Source: an uncultured Pelagibacteraceae bacterium (lineage in GTDB: Bacteria > Pseudomonadota > Alphaproteobacteria > Pelagibacterales > Pelagibacteraceae). From it: a DNA stretch of 64,000 nt. This document shows positions 9,163-18,607 of the stretch, one piece after another. Every line of letters starts with the position of its first letter. Positions within the stretch are counted from its first letter, which is position 1. The stretch lies in assembly GCA_902635845.1 (NCBI GenBank), contig CACPPK010000004.1, forward strand, positions 1 through 64,000, read 5' to 3'. Below the pieces are notes generated by a model. It made no database searches and was not told the DNA's origin. It saw nothing but the letters and a program-made list of their open reading frames with translations. The translations under genes and the position numbers were made by a program.

Positions 9163-10301
9163 TTAAAGTAGTTATCTAAGATTTTAGTATAAATTAAAGT
9201 TAATTTTTTTAAATCTGAAATTGAAGTTCTTTCGTTTACTTGGTGAATACTGTTATTTCTTAAACCAAGTTCAAGTCTTGGGATCGAACCTAAAAAACGA
9301 CTGTCACTAGTTCCACCTCTACAATTTAATTTTGGTGTAAATTTAGTTACTTTTTTGACAACATTTTTTACCATAAGAATATCTTTGTTTGGCTCTGTAT
9401 AAAAAGCCTCACCACTTACTCTGTATTCTATTTTAGCTCTACATTTTTGTTTTTTTATAACTGAATTTATTATTTTATTTAGCTTTTTCTTTAAAGAAGT
9501 TGATTTGTATTTAGTATTAAATCTCACATTAAATTTTGCGCTTGCAGTTTGAGGAACTACATTTTCTGATAAATTATCAACATTCATTTTTGTAAATTCT
9601 AAATTAGATGGTGGCATATAATTAGTCCCATTATCTAAAGGAGAACTTTTTAATTTTGCTATTATTTTAGCTAAAGCTGTACAAGGATTATTGTATGTTC
9701 CAAAAAATGCACTATGACCGCTCTTGCCATATACAGTTATAACTCCATTCATAGAACCACGTCTTCCAATTCTTATCTCGTCGCCAACTGATTTATTTGA
9801 AGATGGTTCTCCAACTATAGAAAAATCAATTTTTTCAGCCTTTTTTCTTAAGTATTTCATGACTGCTGGACATCCATAACCTGTTGTTTCTTCATCTGCT
9901 GAAATAATAATTGAAATGGATCCATCAAATTTATTATTTTTTATAAAATTACTTACTGCACTTATCCAACAAGCTATACCACCTTTCATATCTTGAGCAC
10001 CTCTACCATTTAAATATCCTTTACTTACAACAGCTTTAAATGGTGGAAGTTTCCAGTTATTAAGATTGGCAACAACATCTGTATGACCTAGATACATAAT
10101 GTGGGGTTTCGATTTACCATATCTTGCATATAGATTGAGCGCTGGTTTAGGCCCTGTTCCTTTTGATTTAATTATTGTGCATTTAAAACCAATAGCACTT
10201 AATTTTTTAGATAAGAATTTCATTATACCCCTATCCTCTGTTTTGATCGTAGGAAATCTTATTAGCTCTTGAGCTAATTTTATTTCATTATAAGTTTTCA
10301 T
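9159..10301 (-). CDS. dapE: Succinyl-diaminopimelate desuccinylase
   Basis: 380 residues, M20 metallopeptidase family. Metal-site motifs are visible: YLGHTDVV, NGRGAQDMKGGIA, and ISADEETTGYGCP with the catalytic Glu pair. The C-terminal GGTSDSRFLG also fits DapE. It hydrolyses N-succinyl-L,L-diaminopimelate, giving L,L-diaminopimelate for lysine and peptidoglycan. dapD lies four bases upstream on the same strand, so two steps of the succinylase branch are linked. Confidence 0.94.
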   Translation of the reverse strand: MKTYNEIKLAQELIRFPTIKTEDRGIMKFLSKKLSAIGFKCTIIKSKGTGPKPALNLYARYGKSKPHIMYLGHTDVVANLNNWKLPPFKAVVSKGYLNGRGAQDMKGGIACWISAVSNFIKNNKFDGSISIIISADEETTGYGCPAVMKYLRKKAEKIDFSIVGEPSSNKSVGDEIRIGRRGSMNGVITVYGKSGHSAFFGTYNNPCTALAKIIAKLKSSPLDNGTNYMPPSNLEFTKMNVDNLSENVVPQTASAKFNVRFNTKYKSTSLKKKLNKIINSVIKKQKCRAKIEYRVSGEAFYTEPNKDILMVKNVVKKVTKFTPKLNCRGGTSDSRFLGSIPRLELGLRNNSIHQVNERTSISDLKKLTLIYTKILDNYFK

Positions 10302-10305
10302 TAAT

Positions 10306-11133
10306 CTATTCTCTTAAAAGATCATTAACTGATGTTTTTGATCTTGTCTTTTCATCAACTTGTTTAATTATTACCGCACAATATAAAGATGGTGCTTGTG
10401 GATTGTTTTTATCAGGCAAGGATCCTGGAACTACTACTGAATAAGGTGGAATTTTTCCATAAGTTATTTCACCAGTTTTTCTATTCACAATTTTTGTTGA
10501 TTGTCCAATATACATTCCCATACTTAGAACAGAACCTTCTCCAACTATTACACCTTCTACTACCTCGGACATTGCTCCTAAGAAAACATTATCTTCAATA
10601 ATTGTTGGTAATGCTTGAGCAGGTTCTAATACACCTCCAACTCCCGTACCAGCTGAGATATGACAATTTTTTCCAATCTGACAACAACTTCCTGCACGAC
10701 TAAATGTATCCATCATTGTTCCTTCATCAATGTATGCACCAATATTTACATAACATGGCATTAAAACCGCATTCTTTCCCACAAATGATCCTTTTCTTAC
10801 TGGTGAATTAGGCACCATTCTAAAACCAGCCTTTTCATGATCTTCTTTTGTCCATCCAGCTGTTTTTCCTTTAAGCAAATGAGCTTTGTCATACCAGCTA
10901 CTGTATGGACCATTTAAATTTTCCATTGGATACATTCTAAAGCTTAACATGATAGCTTTTTTTAGATGTTGATGTGTAACCCATTCACCATTTATTTTTT
11001 CAGCTACTCTTGCTTTTCCACTGTCTAAATCATCAATAATTTGATTAACAGCATCCTTTAAAGATTTATCTGAATTTTGGCTTACTTGGTCTTTATTTTC
11101 CCAAGCTTCATTTATAATTTTTTCTATACTCAT
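10306..11133 (-). CDS. dapD: Tetrahydrodipicolinate N-succinyltransferase
   Basis: 275 residues with a left-handed beta-helix of hexapeptide repeats, e.g. GKNAVLMPCYVNIGAYIDEG, MMDTFSRAGSCCQIGKNCHI and VEGVIVGEGSVLSMGMYIG. It succinylates tetrahydrodipicolinate from succinyl-CoA in diaminopimelate synthesis. It lies between dapE and a HAD hydrolase with very short gaps, as one operon. Confidence 0.95.
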   Translation of the reverse strand: MSIEKIINEAWENKDQVSQNSDKSLKDAVNQIIDDLDSGKARVAEKINGEWVTHQHLKKAIMLSFRMYPMENLNGPYSSWYDKAHLLKGKTAGWTKEDHEKAGFRMVPNSPVRKGSFVGKNAVLMPCYVNIGAYIDEGTMMDTFSRAGSCCQIGKNCHISAGTGVGGVLEPAQALPTIIEDNVFLGAMSEVVEGVIVGEGSVLSMGMYIGQSTKIVNRKTGEITYGKIPPYSVVVPGSLPDKNNPQAPSLYCAVIIKQVDEKTRSKTSVNDLLRE

Positions 11134-11137
11134 AATT

Positions 11138-11809
11138 TTATGAGTTTTTTAATAACCTTATTTCTTTTAAAAATAAAGAAAGATTTTCTATTTTGTAATC
11201 AATATAATCTTCATCAGACTCTTTTTTCCCCCAGTATTCATCATTGATTAACCAAACTGTTTTTGCTCCTCTTTCTTTTCCAATTGATAAGTTTTTTGCA
11301 ATATCTTCAATGTAAAGCGTCTCAGTTGGATCGATTTGAAATTTTTTGACCATAAGATCAAATGCTTTTGCTTCAGGTTTTGGACTGTATTCAGCATCAA
11401 CAATATCAAATACACCGTCAAATTGATCATCAATTCCTAAGTGAGTAGTTATATTTTTAACATGTTCTTTGCTACCATTTGTAAACACGAATTTGTTTAG
11501 ATTAATATTTTCTAGTTCATTCCTTAAAGCAGTATCTTTTTCTAAAAAATCTAAATTAATGTCATGTACGTATTCTAAAAATTCTCTTGGAGGTATATCG
11601 TGATGTATCATTAAACCATTAAGGCTAGTATTATATTTATGAAAATAATTTGTTTGTAATTCTTTTGCTTTTTTTAAATCTACATTTAATTTATTTGAAA
11701 TATATTTAGTCATTTTTTTACTTACTTGACCAAATACTCCTTCAAGATCACTGTAGAGCACCCCATCACAATCAAATAATATGTTTTTGATATTCTTTAA
11801 TTCTTTCAT
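11138..11809 (-). CDS. HAD hydrolase, pyrimidine 5'-nucleotidase type
   Basis: 223 residues. HAD motifs in order: ILFDCDGVLYSD (nucleophile and acid-base Asp), VFTNGSKEHV (motif II), KPEAKAFD (motif III Lys), YIEDIAKNL (motif IV, replacing the usual DD by ED). The sequence best fits the pyrimidine 5'-nucleotidase/SDT1-like branch, often found between dapD and argB in alphaproteobacteria. It overlaps argB by four bases. Substrate not known. Confidence 0.8.
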   Translation of the reverse strand: MKELKNIKNILFDCDGVLYSDLEGVFGQVSKKMTKYISNKLNVDLKKAKELQTNYFHKYNTSLNGLMIHHDIPPREFLEYVHDINLDFLEKDTALRNELENINLNKFVFTNGSKEHVKNITTHLGIDDQFDGVFDIVDAEYSPKPEAKAFDLMVKKFQIDPTETLYIEDIAKNLSIGKERGAKTVWLINDEYWGKKESDEDYIDYKIENLSLFLKEIRLLKNS

Positions 11810-12654
11810 TGTCTGATCAAAGTCCCCGAGCCTTTATCGGTAAAAATTTCCCATAATACAGAATGTGGCTTTGTGCCATTGATTATACCAACTGCTGTTA
11901 CACCATTATTTACAGCGTCTAAGCATGCGTTTATTTTAGGTATCATGCCCTCTGTAATGGTTTCATCTTTAATCATTTCAAGAACCTCAGATGAAGAAAT
12001 TTCCTCTATTAATTTCTTATTTTTATCTAAAACACCATCAACATTCGTCATTAACAATAGTCTTCTAGATTTTAAAGATTTTGCTATAGCCATCGCAGCT
12101 GTATCTCCATTAATATTATATGTTTGGTTTTCTTTACCTAATCCCAATGGAGAAATTATAGGAATTTTATTTTGATTAATTATATTTAATATTTGTTCAT
12201 TATTAATCTCATTTGGTATTCCTACAAATCCTAGCTCTTCTGCTTCTGGTATAGTTTTTATAACATTATTATTTTTTGTGTGAATAGAGATTGCCTCTGT
12301 ACCTTTGTCTTTTAAAGAATTAACAATGTCATTATTAAAATCAATCAAAACAGATTCAACAATATCAATTATATTTTTATCAGTTACTCTTAGTCCTCTT
12401 ATAAATTTTGATTGAATATTTGATTTTTCTAGCTCTCTTTTAATTCTAGGTCCACCACCATGAATTACCACAGTTGCAAGGCCTAATTTATTTAAAACAC
12501 TAAGATCAGTTATAAAATTATTAAATACGTTTCTATCAATTAAAACGTTTCCACCGTATTTAATTACTATTAAATCATTTTTATATTTTTCAATATATTT
12601 AGTTACTTCATTAATTGGTGGCCCATCTTTAGGTAATATCTTTTCAAGGTCCAT
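11806..12654 (-). CDS. argB: Acetylglutamate kinase
   Basis: 282 residues of the amino-acid kinase family. Phosphate-binding glycine motifs are visible: VIKYGGNVLID and TVVIHGGGPRIKRELEK. INGDTAAMAIAKSL and TEGMIPKINACLDAVNNGV, typical of ArgB, follow. It phosphorylates N-acetylglutamate in arginine synthesis. The commonly neighbouring GTPase gene engB, often between yidC and argB, is not present; yidC follows after 14 bases. Confidence 0.95.
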   Translation of the reverse strand: MDLEKILPKDGPPINEVTKYIEKYKNDLIVIKYGGNVLIDRNVFNNFITDLSVLNKLGLATVVIHGGGPRIKRELEKSNIQSKFIRGLRVTDKNIIDIVESVLIDFNNDIVNSLKDKGTEAISIHTKNNNVIKTIPEAEELGFVGIPNEINNEQILNIINQNKIPIISPLGLGKENQTYNINGDTAAMAIAKSLKSRRLLLMTNVDGVLDKNKKLIEEISSSEVLEMIKDETITEGMIPKINACLDAVNNGVTAVGIINGTKPHSVLWEIFTDKGSGTLIRQ

Positions 12655-12668
12655 TTATTATTTTTTAA

Positions 12669-14348
12669 TTAGGTTACAGTTTTAACTGTTGTACGTTTCA
12701 TTATTACAACCTGCTGAGCCATTGTTAAAATGTTATTAACTGTCCAATAAATTACTAGCCCACTTGGGAATGGTGCAAGAATTACAGTTAAAAACAAAGG
12801 GAAGAACATAAATATTTTTGCTTGCATTGGATCTGTTGGAGCCGGATTTAATTTCTGCTGTACCCACATGCTGACCCCCATGGCGACGGGCCAAGCTCCA
12901 ATTACAAGGAAAGAAGGTACGTCATAAGGAAACAATCCAAATAAATTAAATATAGAAGTAGGATCCTTAGCACTTAAATCTTGGATCCAACCATAAAAAG
13001 GCATATGACGCATTTCTATTGTGACGAATAAAACCTTATAAAGAGCAAAGAACACCGGAATCTGAATCAAAATGGGAAGGCACCCGCTCATGGGATTTAC
13101 CTTCTCTTTTTTATAAAGAGCCATCATTGCTTGTTGCAATTTCATCTTGTCATCTTTGTGTACTTCTTTAAGTCTTGCCATCTCAGGCTGAAGAGCTTTC
13201 ATTTTAGCCATGCTTCGGAATGAAAAATTAGCAAGCGGAAAAAATGCTACACGAATACAAACGGTAACCGCAATAATTGCTAAACCATAATTACCAAATA
13301 TTTTAAAGAAATATTCTAAAGCAGTGAACAAAGGGCGAGTCAAAAAGTACAGAAAGCCCCAGTCAATTGTTAAATCAAATTTATCAATTTTTAATGATTC
13401 TGCGTACCCATCAATTACATCAACTCTTTTTGCAGCTACTATTACTTGTAAATTTTCTTCTATAGAGGAGTTTCCAGTTAACTCTAATGGTTCTGTTGTA
13501 ACAAAGTTAATTCTGTACTTGTTTTTGTAATCCATCGTAGTTTTAAATTCTTTTTCTCTTGGTGGAATAAGTGTTGATATGTAGTACTTATCTCCAATTC
13601 CTAACCATCCCTTTTGAGCTGTTCTTGAAAATTTTTTCTCTTCAATATCGTCATAATCTTCCTCAATTAATTCTTCGTCTAATGTAGCGATTGGACCTTC
13701 ATGAAGAATGTAAAAATCAGTTAAACCTTCCGGGATTTGATTTCTTATAATTTGTCCATAAGAATAGAAGTCATAGTTTTTATCAGTAGAATTTATAACT
13801 CTTTGTTTTATTGTGAATAAAAACTTATCGTCTAATGCAATTTCTTTTTCAAAAGTGATGCCTTGATCATTAGTCCAACTTAGTTTTATAGGAGATTGAT
13901 CAGTTAATTTATTATTTCCAGAAACTGACCAAATTGAATCTGCATTTGGAATATCGATATTTTTATCTGTAGTGATAAAACCACTTTCAATTATATACCC
14001 TTCTTTAGAGCTTCGTGGTGCAAGAAATTTTACTTTTTCATCACTTTCCAAACTAACATTATATTCTTTGAAAGTTAGATCATCTATTGCAGCTCCTTTC
14101 AAAGAAATAGACCCAACAATACTTTTGTTTTCAAATTGAATTCTTTCACTTTGTTGTAACGCTTCTTCTCGTGAAATTTCAGTTATATTTTCTTTTTGAT
14201 CAAGACTAGGTGCGTCAGAATTCTGTTCAGTCTTAGTTTTTTCAGCTAAATTTTCTTTCGTTACAGGAGGTGGTGCAAAAAATAGCGAGTATAATATAAT
14301 TACAGCAGCTGATAAACTTATGGCAGCAATTATATTTCTAGTCTCCAT
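12669..14348 (-). CDS. yidC: Membrane protein insertase YidC
   Basis: 559 residues. There is an N-terminal transmembrane anchor (NIIAAISLSAAVIILYSLFF) and a large periplasmic beta domain to about residue 330. The conserved insertase core has five membrane spans, including YGLAIIAVTVCIRVAFFPLA with the key groove Arg, NPMSGCLPILIQIPVFFALY, and a C-terminal span near ILTMAQQ. It inserts and folds inner-membrane proteins with or without Sec. The yidD gene's stop abuts its start. Confidence 0.96.
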   Translation of the reverse strand: METRNIIAAISLSAAVIILYSLFFAPPPVTKENLAEKTKTEQNSDAPSLDQKENITEISREEALQQSERIQFENKSIVGSISLKGAAIDDLTFKEYNVSLESDEKVKFLAPRSSKEGYIIESGFITTDKNIDIPNADSIWSVSGNNKLTDQSPIKLSWTNDQGITFEKEIALDDKFLFTIKQRVINSTDKNYDFYSYGQIIRNQIPEGLTDFYILHEGPIATLDEELIEEDYDDIEEKKFSRTAQKGWLGIGDKYYISTLIPPREKEFKTTMDYKNKYRINFVTTEPLELTGNSSIEENLQVIVAAKRVDVIDGYAESLKIDKFDLTIDWGFLYFLTRPLFTALEYFFKIFGNYGLAIIAVTVCIRVAFFPLANFSFRSMAKMKALQPEMARLKEVHKDDKMKLQQAMMALYKKEKVNPMSGCLPILIQIPVFFALYKVLFVTIEMRHMPFYGWIQDLSAKDPTSIFNLFGLFPYDVPSFLVIGAWPVAMGVSMWVQQKLNPAPTDPMQAKIFMFFPLFLTVILAPFPSGLVIYWTVNNILTMAQQVVIMKRTTVKTVT

Positions 14349-14599
14349 TATTTATTATCTTTCATTTCTTTTTTAACTGGATCAAATCCTTCGCCACCTC
14401 CTAAAAATTTAATTGGATGGCAGGACAAAATTCTTTTTATACTAACAAATAAACCTTTAAAAAAACCGTATTCCTTTAAAGCATCTATACTGTATTCAGA
14501 ACATGTTGGTAAATATCTACAAGAATGACCCAATAAAGGACTAATCATATATTTATAGGCTTTGATAAATTTAATTAAAATTAAAGTAAATATATTCAT
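14348..14599 (-). CDS. yidD: Membrane protein insertion efficiency factor YidD
   Basis: 83 residues. Family signature: [31 protein letters not shown], and a C-terminal [15 protein letters not shown]. YidD is a small amphipathic protein that aids YidC-dependent insertion. It overlaps the neighbouring yidC and rnpA genes by one base each, making a compact rnpA-yidD-yidC run. Confidence 0.93.
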   Translation of the reverse strand: MNIFTLILIKFIKAYKYMISPLLGHSCRYLPTCSEYSIDALKEYGFFKGLFVSIKRILSCHPIKFLGGGEGFDPVKKEMKDNK

Positions 14600-14940
14600 T
14601 ATTTTATTTTTGCAAAATCCTGAAAAAGAGTTTCTTTTATAATTTTGTATTCATTATTTAGCATAGAAGACTTAGCTATAACAAGAAATGAATAATCAAA
14701 GTTTATCTCTACTTTTTTAACAGCTTCATTCATTATGTTTCTTAATCTTCTTTTAATTTTATTTCTCTTTACTGCATTACCAATTTTTTTTTTAGTCACA
14801 AAACTTATATTTAGTCTTTTTTTATCTTTATTTAGTAATTTTCCAAAAAAAATACTTACGTATTTATTGGTAATCTTTTTTTGTTTAAGTAAATTTTTAA
14901 ATTCTTCGTTTTTTGAAAGAGCAAGTATTTTGCTTTTCAT
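14599..14940 (-). CDS. rnpA: Ribonuclease P protein component
   Basis: 113 residues. The RNR-type signature is seen as [19 protein letters not shown] near the middle. The N-terminal part ([15 protein letters not shown]) fits the family. It is the basic cofactor of the RNase P ribozyme in tRNA 5' maturation. It follows rpmH after four bases, the near-universal bacterial order. Confidence 0.93.
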   Translation of the reverse strand: MKSKILALSKNEEFKNLLKQKKITNKYVSIFFGKLLNKDKKRLNISFVTKKKIGNAVKRNKIKRRLRNIMNEAVKKVEINFDYSFLVIAKSSMLNNEYKIIKETLFQDFAKIK

Positions 14941-14944
14941 TATT

Positions 14945-15085
14945 TTATACAGAAACAGTTAGTGATTTTCTTCCTCTTGCTCTTCTTCTAGCTAAAAGTT
15001 TCTTTCCACCTTTAGTTTTCATCTTAGAACGGAAACCATGTTTTCTAGCTCTTTTTTTATTCGAGGGTTGATAAGTTCTTTTCAT
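14945..15085 (-). CDS. rpmH: 50S ribosomal protein L34
   Basis: 46 codons, short and easy to miss. The translation starts [18 protein letters not shown] and ends in a run rich in Arg and Lys ([19 protein letters not shown]), the classic L34 sequence. ATG at 15085, stop TAA at 14945-14947. It heads the rpmH-rnpA-yidD-yidC block. No dnaA or oriC-like boxes are seen upstream. Confidence 0.97.
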   Translation of the reverse strand: MKRTYQPSNKKRARKHGFRSKMKTKGGKKLLARRRARGRKSLTVSV

Positions 15086-15182
15086 AATTAAATTTGGTAT
15101 TATTTTTTAATAATTTTGCACCTTTATATTAGTAATAATTAAAATAGCAAATAGAAGATTAAGCATTAAAATAAGAAGAATC

Positions 15183-15905
15183 ATGGAAAATACAAAAAAA
15201 ATTAAATTATTTATTGGCTTATCTTATTTGATAATTATTTGCTTATTTTTGTATTTCTTTTTTTCAAAGTTTAGTCTTGAAGAAATTACATCCTATGATT
15301 TTATAAAAAATAACAGTGTTTATTTTGCTGAACTTAAAAACTCTAATTTATTTTTAATTTTTATTATTTTTTTAGCATTAACCATTCTTTGGGTTTTCCC
15401 TTTTTTAGGATTTGGATCTCCAATTGCTTTAATGGGTGGTTTCATATTTGGAAAATGGATAGGGACACTTGTTGTTGTTTTAGGCTTGAGTATTGGTGCC
15501 ACTTTTTTGTATATATTTGGAAATTATTTTTTAAAACAGTTCATTAGAGAAAAGTTTTTAAATAAGTTTCAAAACTTAGAAATAAAATTTAAACAATCTG
15601 AATTTAATTATCTATTAATATATCGTTTTATAGGGGGTATACCTTGGCAGCTGAGTTGTCTCTTGCCAACTTTATTTAATGTTAAGGTTATAAACTTTTT
15701 CTTTGCCACATTGATTGGAATAATTCCTCAAATTTTTTTAGCAGTTTCTATTGGTAGCGGGTTAGAAAAAATTATAGACCAAAATGCTGAAGTACCAGGA
15801 ATAACCGATATAATATTTTCACCCGATATATATATTCCTATAACAGCTTTCTTTATTTTAATTTTGATTACGATATTTTTGAGAAAGTTTTTTTACAGAA
15901 ATTAG
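15183..15905 (+). CDS. TVP38/TMEM64 (SNARE-associated, DedA-like) membrane protein
   Basis: 240 residues, about six hydrophobic segments. The VTT-domain signature is seen as FPFLGFGSPIALMGGFIFGKWIGTLVVVLGLSIGATFLYIFG in separate pieces, plus RFIGGIPWQLSCLLPTLFNV and GIIPQIFLAVSIGSG. Members are inner-membrane proteins tied to lipid or small-molecule transport and envelope homeostasis. It is divergent from rpmH, and its stop codon abuts the CCA end of the convergent tRNA-Thr gene. Confidence 0.82.
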   Translation: MENTKKIKLFIGLSYLIIICLFLYFFFSKFSLEEITSYDFIKNNSVYFAELKNSNLFLIFIIFLALTILWVFPFLGFGSPIALMGGFIFGKWIGTLVVVLGLSIGATFLYIFGNYFLKQFIREKFLNKFQNLEIKFKQSEFNYLLIYRFIGGIPWQLSCLLPTLFNVKVINFFFATLIGIIPQIFLAVSIGSGLEKIIDQNAEVPGITDIIFSPDIYIPITAFFILILITIFLRKFFYRN

Positions 15906-15979
15906 TGGTGCTCCCACCCTGTACTGACCAGGGAACTAGTCATTACCAATGACTTGTTATACCATTTAACTACAGGAGC
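15906..15979 (-). tRNA. tRNA-Thr (anticodon GGT)
   Basis: 74 bases on the minus strand with an encoded CCA. Acceptor GCTCCTG pairs with TGGGAGC, D stem GTTA/TAAC with loop AATGGTA, anticodon stem AGTCA/TGACT with loop TTGGTAA (anticodon GGT, Thr), T stem CCCTG/CAGGG. G1-C72 and C2-G71 fit threonine identity. The T-loop reads GTCAGTA instead of the usual TTCRANY, so positions 54 and 58 are unusual. The gene abuts the stop codon of the TVP38-like gene. Confidence 0.88.
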
Positions 15980-16079
15980 TTAGAGACAAATTGTATTTTA
16001 TTGATAATAAAGCATTTTTTTCAAATTATTGCCTTAATTTTTTGATGAATATGATTTATATCTATTTTAGGAAAATGTT

Positions 16080-16280
16080 ATGGGAATTCATTACGACTAT
16101 AAATCAACTAAAGGTAATAAGCTTATGCAAAAGCAAGCTAAAAGAGAGAGAAAGCTTGCTGAAAAAAAAGCTAAACGTTTAGCTAAAGAAGGCCCAAAAA
16201 AAGAAGAGGAAAAAGCAACTGCACTAGATCCCAATAAACCAATTTCTTTAGATTTCCTGACTAACCCAAACAAAGAATGA
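16080..16280 (+). CDS. Small basic/acidic cytoplasmic protein, unknown
   Basis: 66 residues: an N-terminal MGIHYDYKSTKGNKLMQKQA, a charged central helix very rich in Lys and Ala, and a C-terminal LDPNKPISLDFLTNP motif. No membrane segment. It is the first gene of a chain with a 33-codon ORF (ATGA overlap) and dcd (one-base overlap). Tight coupling supports it as a real gene; the function is unknown. Confidence 0.65.
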   Translation: MGIHYDYKSTKGNKLMQKQAKRERKLAEKKAKRLAKEGPKKEEEKATALDPNKPISLDFLTNPNKE

Positions 16281-16378
16281 GTTCAAAAGAAAAAAATGAG
16301 CGTTTAAGCTTGGCGCTTAGAAAAAATTTGAAGAAAAGAAAAATTTTCCAAAAAAAAAATAAAAAGAAAAATAAATAA
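16277..16378 (+). CDS. Very short basic protein (33 codons)
   Basis: ATG at 16277 overlaps the preceding stop (ATGA), and its stop TAA at 16376-16378 overlaps the dcd ATG (TAATG). The product begins [20 protein letters not shown] and ends in a Lys-rich tail, giving a strongly basic peptide. The reading frame fits exactly between two coupled genes, which supports translation. It could instead be a leader ORF whose translation couples dcd expression. Confidence 0.5.
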   Translation: MSSKEKNERLSLALRKNLKKRKIFQKKNKKKNK

Positions 16379-16938
16379 TGTCAATTCAACCTGATTCTTG
16401 GATTAAAAAAATGTGCAAGGAGCACAATATGATAGAGCCATTTTTAGAAGAACAGATATCTAAAGGAACAATATCAAAGGGGCTCTCGTCGATGGGCTAT
16501 GATGTTTCTCTATCAGATGAATATAGAATTTTCACTAATGTAAATAATTCTTTAGTTGATCCAAAAAATTTTTCTGAGGATAATTTTGTAGAGCGCAAAG
16601 GTCCCTACTGCATAATACCACCCAATAGTTTTGCACTTGCGAAAACAGTTGAGTACTTTCGAATTCCTGATGATGTTCTTTGTATATGTGTTGGAAAAAG
16701 TACTTATGCAAGATGTGGTATTATCGTAAATGTTACACCTATTGAAAATGGTTTCCACGGAAATATTGTAATCGAGCTTTCAAATACAACACCAAATCCT
16801 GCTAAAATATATTCAAATGAGGGAATTGCTCAATTTTTATTCTTTAAATCAGATACAAAGCCAGAGACAACTTACGCATCTAAAAAAGGAAAATATCAAT
16901 TTCAAGAAAACATTCAGGTTGCCAAGATAAAAAAATAA
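16378..16938 (+). CDS. dcd: dCTP deaminase
   Basis: 186 residues. The dCTP deaminase/dUTPase fold signature is clear: [16 protein letters not shown], then [20 protein letters not shown] and the catalytic Glu in [13 protein letters not shown], ending with the nucleotide lid near KKGKYQFQ. It deaminates dCTP to dUTP for thymidylate synthesis. Close spacing to murA (3 bases). Confidence 0.95.
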   Translation: MSIQPDSWIKKMCKEHNMIEPFLEEQISKGTISKGLSSMGYDVSLSDEYRIFTNVNNSLVDPKNFSEDNFVERKGPYCIIPPNSFALAKTVEYFRIPDDVLCICVGKSTYARCGIIVNVTPIENGFHGNIVIELSNTTPNPAKIYSNEGIAQFLFFKSDTKPETTYASKKGKYQFQENIQVAKIKK

Positions 16939-16941
16939 TTT

Positions 16942-18216
16942 ATGGATAAATTTTCTATCACCGGTCCTTGTCGAGTGATGAGAGGTGAAGTTTCGATTTC
17001 AGGTTCTAAAAATGCGGCTTTGCCAATACTTGCCGCAACACTGTTATTTGACAAACCTGTAATTATCGAAAATCTACCCAGGGTAAGAGATATCGATACG
17101 ATGCTGAACTTATTAAAATCTCTTGGATCAAATATTCAATTTTTAAATAATAAAAAAACAGTAAAAATTACAAAGACTAAAAAGCAAAAGCAGTTTGGTT
17201 CATATTCAATTCTTAAGACAATGAGAGCCGGGATACTGATCCTGGGACCCTTAGTCTCTAAGTATGGAAAGTCAATTTGTAGTTTTCCTGGCGGATGTGT
17301 TTTGAATGGTAATTCTGGTAGACCAATTAATTTACATTTGGAAGCTTTAAAAAAACTTGGAATGAAGTATGAAATAAAAAAAGGATATATCCATGCTAAA
17401 TCTAACGGCAAATTAAAGGGTAATAAAATTAAGTTTCCTGCAATAAGTGTAGGTGCTAGTCAGCAATTAATAATGAGCTCAATTTTGGCAAAAGGCAAAA
17501 CTTTGTTACATAACTTAGCATGTGAACCAGAAATTTTAGATTTAACTAATTTTTTAATTTCTGCAGGCGCTAAAATTAAATGGATTGGTAAAAGAACCTG
17601 TCAAATCATTGGTGTAAGTTCTCTTAAAGAAACAAAATATTCAGTAATGGGCGATAGAATTGAAACTGGAACTTTTTGTGTTGCTGCAACATTAGCAAAA
17701 GGAGATTTATTAATTAAGAATTTTGATCCAAAGTTAATTAAAACTGAATTAAATTTATTAAAAAAAGTTGGGGCAAAAATTAAATTATTTAAAAATAGCA
17801 TTAATATTAAAGGACCAGAAAGAATAAAAAGTATAAAAAATATAACTACCAAGGAGTACCCTGGATTTCCTACAGATCTTGCCCCTCAATTTATGGTCCT
17901 TCTTTGTAAGGCTAGTGGCACAAGTTCAATTACAGAAAATATATTTCAAGGTAGATTTTTACATGCAATGGAGCTTCAGCGACTGGGAGCTAAAATAACT
18001 ATAAAAAATAGAACCGCAAAAATAGAGGGTAATTCAAACTTTATAGCAGCAGAAGTAATGTCAAGCGATCTAAGGGCCTCGGCTGCTTTAGTGCTTGCTG
18101 GTATCGTTTCAAAAGGCAAAACAGTAGTAACTAGAGTTTATCATTGTGATCGAGGTTATGAAAACTTTGAAAATAAATTAAAAAAAATTGGTGTTAAAAT
18201 AAAGAGATTAAAATAG
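16942..18216 (+). CDS. murA: UDP-N-acetylglucosamine 1-carboxyvinyltransferase
   Basis: 424 residues. N-terminal SGSKNAALPILAATLL and the catalytic Cys loop FPGGCVLNGNSGRPINLHL are seen. Compared with the usual PGGC-AIGA-RPVDLH the loop after Cys is about three residues longer. Other family sites include the MGDRIETGTF and YPGFPTDLAPQF stretches. It transfers enolpyruvate from PEP to UDP-GlcNAc, the first committed step of peptidoglycan synthesis. A DUF2948 gene and hisD follow, a typical alphaproteobacterial order. Confidence 0.95.
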   Translation: MDKFSITGPCRVMRGEVSISGSKNAALPILAATLLFDKPVIIENLPRVRDIDTMLNLLKSLGSNIQFLNNKKTVKITKTKKQKQFGSYSILKTMRAGILILGPLVSKYGKSICSFPGGCVLNGNSGRPINLHLEALKKLGMKYEIKKGYIHAKSNGKLKGNKIKFPAISVGASQQLIMSSILAKGKTLLHNLACEPEILDLTNFLISAGAKIKWIGKRTCQIIGVSSLKETKYSVMGDRIETGTFCVAATLAKGDLLIKNFDPKLIKTELNLLKKVGAKIKLFKNSINIKGPERIKSIKNITTKEYPGFPTDLAPQFMVLLCKASGTSSITENIFQGRFLHAMELQRLGAKITIKNRTAKIEGNSNFIAAEVMSSDLRASAALVLAGIVSKGKTVVTRVYHCDRGYENFENKLKKIGVKIKRLK

Positions 18217-18605
18217 TGAAATATTTGGCTAAAATTATTGCAAGTGATCAAGAGGGTTTGCAGATGATTTCAGCTTGCAGTTCAGCAGCTAAAGTCAAAA
18301 TTTCAGATATTAAGTACCTTGCGTCTAATAAAGTTTTTTTATTGTCAATTGAGAGAATTAAAGTTGAAAATGAAAATGAGGATAAAAAGGTTAATAGTAT
18401 ATTGAGATTTGATTTTGTTGACAATGTAAGATCAAAGAACATAGATCAATCAAATCAAGAAACAGTTTTAGAATTAGTAGGTATAGATTATTTGAAAAAT
18501 AATGATGTTTATGAAATAAATCTTATTTTTAATAATAATTCTCATATTGCTTTAAGCACAGAAACTATTGAAGCAAGATTAGAGGATCAAAGTGAAATTA
18601 AATAG
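18216..18605 (+). CDS. DUF2948 family protein
   Basis: 129 residues. It starts at GTG overlapping the murA stop (TAGTG). The opening (LAKIIASDQEGLQMISACSSAAKV) and the FLLSIERI strand agree with the DUF2948 proteins that lie between murA and hisD in alphaproteobacteria. The product is soluble with alternating strands; no catalytic motif is recognised. The assignment rests mainly on position and the N-terminal match. Confidence 0.7.
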   Translation: MKYLAKIIASDQEGLQMISACSSAAKVKISDIKYLASNKVFLLSIERIKVENENEDKKVNSILRFDFVDNVRSKNIDQSNQETVLELVGIDYLKNNDVYEINLIFNNNSHIALSTETIEARLEDQSEIK

Positions 18606-18607
18606 TT

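Noticed and set aside
14941-15182. Replication origin near rpmH
   Set aside because: No dnaA gene and no cluster of DnaA-box-like sites is visible; only rpmH and a short divergent promoter gap.
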